This document shows positions 58,998-64,000 of a stretch of DNA of 64,000 nt, piece after piece (the stretch's first letter is position 1; each line of letters begins with the position of its first letter). A program made the position numbers and the translations under genes. The DNA lies in contig OY783204.1 of the NCBI GenBank assembly GCA_963678705.1, positions 27,600,759 through 27,664,758 on the forward strand. Direction: 5' to 3'. Under the pieces are notes generated by a model. It was given only the letters and a program-made list of their open reading frames with translations, searched no databases and was not told where the DNA came from. The DNA is from Panorpa germanica (taxonomy: Eukaryota > Arthropoda > Insecta > Mecoptera > Panorpidae).

Positions 58998-60849
58998 ACT
59001 CATTGAAGCTTTATAATAATTATAACACAAGTTATAAATACTTCACTTGCCCCAACACTCCATTGGCATAACACTCCAGCGCCATCCATTTTCAAGGCTG
59101 TTAATGTTCTGATAATTAATTTTCTCAATATTTGTTGTGACTTAACCACAGTGGCTTCTGAGTGCTCATATAAAAAATTACGATGTAAACTTGACAAATA
59201 ATTCTGCAAATCTAGAGAATTCAACAATAACAATGCATCGGATTCAACTAATGGCTTAGAGTTAATAGTTTGATGCAGATAATAGCTTCGTCATGTTAAT
59301 TCAACTGTTAATTGTTTGAAACCTGTTGAATAAATTGTTTAATGGATTCAATGGATTTCAACTAATTAGAGTAATGCTTATGTTTTAATTAGTTTACAGG
59401 CTGTTAGGTATAATTATGTTTGAGTTTAACACAATTATAAATCGTAATTACTCTCTATAATTCAATTTCAATTAATGTGTGTATGCAAGAAGGATAAACA
59501 TTCCATTATGATTTATTCGTTTAAAAAAATAACGAATTTATTCGGAATTTACATTTCTATGTTAACAAATACATTTCGTAATATTGCAATCTAGAATGTT
59601 TTTTTATCATTTAATGTTTACATTTTAGATATAATTTTTCAGTAAACAAAACATGTTATGCACGGACGAAACGGTAGTCTGTATTTTATTGCAAATATTT
59701 TTTTTTAATTTAATTTATTTAACATATGTTAACCTATGATATCGAGAAAAACAAGGTTGAAATAAAAGTAGGGTTTCAAAAATCATAATATGTGATTTAC
59801 GGGTATGTACTGTACAATACCATTTGCCATTTTTCAAACGATAGAATATTTTTATTGTATTCAGGGAAATTCTATTATGCTCCACTGCATCGTCATGCAT
59901 TTCCTTGTACCTGCACGGAAAATACTAAAGAAGAAGAAGAACAAGAATAAAGCATTGTGTGGATATCCGTTAAACATGGTATTCCTTTTGAATAAAATTC
60001 GAATATACTTTAAAAAGTTGAGCTTTATTTTTATAATCTTTAAAAGCTTTCGATAAAGAAACGAAGTCAAACCATTCATGCAAATATATTTATTTTATTT
60101 TATTTTTTAACATTTAACATTTTTTTTTTCTTTCTAACGAATATTTGCTGGAAAATTCTTTGATTTTAAATCGGAACCGATTAAATCAGCTTTTATTTTT
60201 AATGTATAAATCTTGTTTTGTTAGATTCATTTGTAGAAAGTTTTAATGTTAAAGCATTGATTGTAACAATGAGATTTACTTAATTGTTGAACATATACAA
60301 ATTCTATCATTTATTAAAATCAGGATCAGGACGACAAAGAATCATCCGACTCCAATCAAATCAAATTCTAAGATATTTAGAAGTGTAAGTAATAGAAAAG
60401 GAAATATATGTATGAAGAAATGATTCAAAATTTGAGTTTAAATTCAAATTCAAATGAATCTAAGCTTGCACTCTATTATAAACATAAATACTTAACCATG
60501 GCATTCTTTTTATTCAGTGTGAATTTATCACATATTTATAAATTTGTGATTTGGGATCAATTTTGAACAAATCCCTTTAAGTTTTTTACTAAATAGGCTT
60601 TTTAAGTGTGCCCCAAGCATGGTCAAAAATTTGTCAAAAATAGTAGCAGTCTACATTCTTTATTATCACAGCTGCTAAAATAGAAACTCTCCCCTCCCTC
60701 AAACTGCAAACCAAACAATTTGCTTAGTCGAATTATTCGTTTTACAGAATGCAATAAATCAAACAAATATGACGCATTGTAAATATCATTTGTTGCAAAA
60801 CTCAAATAAAAATACAGGAAGTTAAACCTAAGAATATATTATCTATAAT
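58998..60849. other. Gene-free AT-rich region
   Basis: No gene was recognised. Overlapping frames at 59715-60079 on both strands are composition artefacts. Confidence 0.45.
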
Positions 60850-60908
60850 CAGTGCCGGATTAACGCAATACCTTAATATAGACTATTGGGGGGCCTCACG
60901 GCAAAGGT
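60850..60908 (+). mobile_element. hAT-like terminus fragment
   Basis: CAGTGCCGGATTAAC (60850-60864) plus GGGGGGCCTCACGGCAAAGG (60889-60908) resembles a hAT 5' end with its GC-rich subterminal sequence. It directly abuts the family-C MITE. No partner end was found. Confidence 0.35.
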
Positions 60909-61162
60909 CCCAGTAAACATTTTGGAGTCACTTTGACATCATATTGAAGATGCGTCATGATTTTTTTGTCATAAAAGAGTTCATTTATAGTTTAGTTTCT
61001 CACATTTTTTCATATAAAATGTCTACTTTATCGGCTACAGATGGCGAAATTACTCCACCTGTCGGAATACAAATGAAGATATAGTTGATGCGAACTATAA
61101 TTGAAGTGAAATAGTGAGAGAAACGTCACTAAATAGGGCACTTCACCAAATTGTTTACTGGG
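60909..61162. mobile_element. Family-C MITE, full-length copy (254 bp)
   Basis: The ends CCCAGTAAACATTTTGG (60909-60925) and CCAAATTGTTTACTGGG (61146-61162) are inverted repeats with one mismatch in 17 bp. The interior matches 56600-56811. It is non-coding. It ends 298 bp before the start codon of the SIAH-like gene, so it lies in or beside its promoter. No target duplication is obvious (flanks AAAGGT and GTAAAT). Confidence 0.78.
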
Positions 61163-61460
61163 GTAAATTGTAGGTATGTATGAAACACATGGCATTTGGA
61201 ACAAGAAGTAGATAACAGGACAAGACCGTCACAATGCCTTAATCCGTACCTGTCTATAACATTCACTAAACACACATTTTCTATCTATTGCAATATCCGA
61301 TTAATAATTATCAGCAAACTATTATGGCTTATCGCATTAGATTCAATTAAGCGCCTCGTTATCAGTCAATGGCAAAGATAACGATTGTTTGAATCACCTC
61401 AGTCTTGATTGGAAACTCGTTAAATACGGTCGTGCGTGCGTGTGTGCGTTGCTGTCAATC
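61163..61460 (+). promoter_or_regulatory. Putative promoter/5' UTR of the SIAH-like gene
   Basis: This is the ~300-bp upstream region of the gene. It contains TCAGT at 61362-61366, which fits the arthropod initiator word, and a CGTGCGTGCGTGTGTGCG microsatellite-like run (61431-61448) just before the ATG. No TATA box at the right distance was recognised. The start site is inferred only. Confidence 0.25.
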
Positions 61461-63221
61461 ATGGATCACTCCTTGAATAATTTAAAGTGCAGTGCATGTA
61501 GAAAGATTATAAGACCTCCTTTTAGGATCTGTGTAGCTACCCATGTAGTTTGTCCACACTGTAAACAACACTGTGGCGACGGTAGAAGTGGCTACGACTC
61601 TCCAGAGTGCCATGGTAGTGAAGTTGAAGTTACTTTCCTGAACTCAATATTCTTGTAAGTAAGATGTAAACCAATCTCTATCAACAGTGTTGTTTAAGAG
61701 TCTTCTAAACCATTTCCTGTTCCTTTTAGGGACGTTGATGAGAGCTGTCAGTACGGCTGTGGGTTCCGTGGTAAAGTTCTAGATCTTCAACATCATGAAG
61801 ACTCTTGTTCCAATCGTCCTAGACTTGTTAATTGTCGTATTAGACCTTGCGTTCAACTGGTGGATGAAAAAGATCTTATCCGCCACGTAGAAATTAATCA
61901 TCCTGATCAAATAGTCGATAACTGCCAAGAAAATACACAAATCATTAGAATTTCGCCAAAGAATCCTGTGATAATGCTTCTGCAGTATGAATCATCTTAT
62001 ATTTTTAATGAAATCTATTGGCTAACTCTTAAAAATGTTAAAGATGATATATTTATAGATATCACGCATTTTCTACACGTTGGACCATTAGTAGAACACG
62101 CCCAATTATTAGATGCATTTGACGTATATGCAAATCAGTCTAGAATTATTTCAAGTAAGATAAAAATTACTAAATTAACAGACGATAGTACTTCAATGAC
62201 AAATAAAGGAGAAAATATTGGGAAGATTTTGTACGGAATTAGAACACATACCGCTAACACCACGGCTAGACCAGAGTCAGTGTTATTTGAGTTGGAATGT
62301 TACGTGTGTTGTGGAAAGATGCAATCCCCTATAAGGATGTGTTTAAGAGGTCATTCCTTATGTCAAGGTTGTGCCCAAAGAGTGACCGAGTGCCCAACAT
62401 GTAAAGACCCAATAACTAAAGCAAGGAACTACGCGTTAGAATTCATAGCCATTAAACTAGAAAGTCAATTTAGAAACTCATTCTCACATTTAGATTTTTT
62501 GGGATCAATCATAAAATGTAGTTTCTGCAAGATGGTAATGGAACCACCTATAAAGACCTGTTCACAAGGTCATAGCTTGTGCGCTTCATGTGTGAGAAGC
62601 AACACCCATTGCGCAACATGTTTGAAGCTGATTACCGCCACTAGAAACTTTTCCTTGGAAGGATTAATTGCCAAGTTAATTTTACCGTGCAGGCACGCAG
62701 CCTTCGGGTGTTTAAGCAGAATAGCGCAGGACAACAGCGAGAGCCATATCCGGAAATGTTTCTTTCGTCCTATGAGCTGCACAGCATCCTGTAAATGGAA
62801 AGGACCTTATTGCCATATCAAGGAACACTGGCAGGAAAAACATAAATCGTTAATGAAAAATGGTGTTTCTTACAATGTGCGAATTTCGGACAATAATTTA
62901 TTTTCCAGGGCTTATCTTTATGAAGCTTTTGAGGAGTTTTTTGTTGTTACTAGTAACAATTTTAAGGAGTATACGTTCTTCGCCTGCCAATTAAGTAGTG
63001 ACGCAACCAGTCTGTATTATTACACAATTAGTTTCGTGAATGAAACGACTGGATACAATATATCGTTCTCTCTTCCCTGCGGATGTGTAGGTAATGTAGG
63101 CGATGCATATTCTGAGACTTTCAAAGTGCAGAACGTGTGCGGAATTCCGAAAGAATTGGTGCATAATATGTTGAAAGATAAAGATCAGTTGAAATTCAAA
63201 CTGACAATACATAAGAAGTAG
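61461..63221 (+). CDS. SINA/SIAH-like RING zinc-finger protein, two-module, 561 aa (join 61461..61654, 61730..63221)
   Basis: Probably a RING E3 ubiquitin ligase of the seven-in-absentia type (family-based inference). Exon 1 starts at the first in-frame ATG and encodes a RING-like motif (C10, C13, C24, H28, C31, C34) that lacks the final CxxC zinc pair. Exon 2 continues in frame with a SIAH-type zinc finger (C71, C75, H86, C91; C100, C105, H117, H122), a sandwich-like region (about 135-235), a complete RING (C255, C258, C269, H273, C276, C279, C286, C289), a second complete RING (C328, C331, C342, H346, C349, C352, C359, C362), a SIAH zinc finger (385-436) and a C-terminal sandwich (about 445-561). 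Typical SIAH proteins are near 280-310 residues with one such module, so this looks like a tandem duplication. The exon-2 frame has no ATG near its left end, which supports the spliced model. No inactivating change is seen. Confidence 0.88.
61655..61729 (+). other. 75-bp intron of the SIAH-like gene
   Basis: The donor is CTT|GTAAGTAA at 61655. The acceptor is a pyrimidine-rich CCTTTTAG ending at 61729. Splicing joins codon 65 (TT + G, Leu) in phase 2. The intron contains in-frame stops, so reading through would truncate the protein. TTCTAAAC (61702-61709) is a candidate branch region. Confidence 0.88.
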
Positions 63222-64000
63222 AGTCTGTCCAGTAATAATTATATGCAGATATTTGTATGAAAATAAAACTTAATTTTTACATGAAATGCAACCTTTAATA
63301 AATTTTTTAAATGTAAAATATAAGCCGTAATATATATGTATACTAAAAACTTAGAATTGACTTTAAATAATATTTTGGAATGCCTGAAAATTCTGCTGGA
63401 AATGATTGCTTTTTTGATATGCAAATATGATCTGATTTAAACTATATACAAATTAAACCCGTGATATTAGAATATGTGGTAGTGAGTTAAGTTTTTCTGG
63501 GATTCCCCTACTTTTTATTTTATCTCATCAGTGACTTATTGTTACTTTATCAAAATAACAGATTGTATATTGAAAAAGTTTATAATTTTGTTTTGAATCA
63601 ATATATACTCGTACAAAAAACTTTTAACTTGAAACCAACCAACACTTTTTTTTTTTTCTTTTCTATTTTTATATTTTAAGATCCGACTGACAACGGAAAG
63701 AGAATTTAAAGTTTTCCTTTTTTCTTCGATAAAAATTCATGTTCAACTATTCTGAAGCGTTACTCGTTTTTTAACAGTTTTTTATTATAAACCATAATAA
63801 TAAAAAGCAACTGGATATAAAATAATTCCCACCATTCTTGTGAAATGTCAAGACACTTTCTTTTAAATGTTTTTTCTTGTGTTAAGGACACAACACCAAC
63901 AAGAAATTGATAAACTGAAAAAAGGAGATTTATTTTCTTAAAGCTATTGAATGGGTCACAAAGTGTGGTATATCAGGTAATATTATGCACATAAAAGATA
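63222..64000 (+). other. 3' UTR and flank of the SIAH-like gene
   Basis: AATAAA at 63262-63267, 41 bp after the stop codon, is a good polyadenylation signal. The rest is AT-rich with no further gene seen. A poly-T run lies at about 63648-63657. Confidence 0.55.
63262..63267 (+). terminator. Polyadenylation signal AATAAA
   Basis: This is the canonical hexamer a short distance after the SIAH-like stop codon, with T-rich sequence downstream (63271-63280). It implies a very short 3' UTR. Confidence 0.55.

Noticed and set aside
61389-61460. Longer start of exon 1
   Set aside because: The upstream codons begin with TTG and lack an ATG. The first in-frame ATG is at 61461, directly before the RING-like motif.
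61860-63221. Exon 2 alone as a complete 453-codon gene
   Set aside because: The first codon is GTG, not ATG. The frame continues upstream without a stop to a good splice acceptor and joins exon 1 in phase, restoring a full zinc-finger region.
1-64000. CRISPR arrays, bacterial operons, rRNA genes, telomeric TTAGG arrays
   Set aside because: None was seen on reading the window. The few tandem repeats have no spacer structure, and the gene architecture is eukaryotic.

Overview
The window is AT-rich, intron-bearing eukaryotic DNA, almost certainly from an arthropod. An insect is most likely, and Lepidoptera is my best but unproven guess. The reasons are an intact BEL/Pao retrotransposon, a SINA/SIAH-like RING gene with a 75-bp intron, tRNA-derived and MITE-type repeats, and long gene-poor stretches. 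No bacterial-style operons, rRNA genes, CRISPR arrays or intact tRNA genes were seen.

Only two convincing protein-coding units are present. The first is a structurally complete BEL/Pao LTR retrotransposon on the minus strand (20464-27234). It has a 1726-aa Gag-Pol ORF, two 330-bp LTRs that look identical by eye, a perfect 5-bp target duplication (TTATA) and a primer binding site fitting tRNA-Tyr. It appears to be a very recent insertion. The second is a two-exon plus-strand gene near the right end (61461-63221, 561 aa). It carries two SIAH-like modules: a degenerate RING, zinc finger and sandwich-like region, then two complete RINGs, a zinc finger and a sandwich-like region.

The rest is a layered graveyard of mobile DNA. 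From left to right it holds: an inverted pair of ~620-bp MITEs (family M) enclosing 1.1 kb, with a third copy at 34.5 kb and an eroded one at 48.9 kb; a four-unit 20-bp tandem repeat at 7.1 kb; at least five copies of a ~600-bp repeat (family A) with a conserved internal inverted repeat; a decayed unidentified coding relic at 19.1-19.6 kb, next to the BEL element; a tRNA-derived SINE-like head at 27.7 kb; a 308-bp piggyBac-type MITE with TTAA target duplication nested inside an older family-B repeat at 41.8 kb; a jockey-like reverse-transcriptase tail at 57.1 kb; a broken hAT transposase C-terminus at 58.1-58.4 kb; a 200-bp purine-rich tract; and a 254-bp MITE (family C) that ends about 300 bp upstream of the SIAH-like gene.

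The two genes have no evident functional link. The most informative observations are the apparent youth and intactness of the BEL element, the degenerate duplications of its own PBS/LTR junction in the leader, the tandem-module architecture of the SIAH-like protein, and the nested TTAA insertion whose empty site can be read from a second copy of the host repeat. No wholly new system is proven here.
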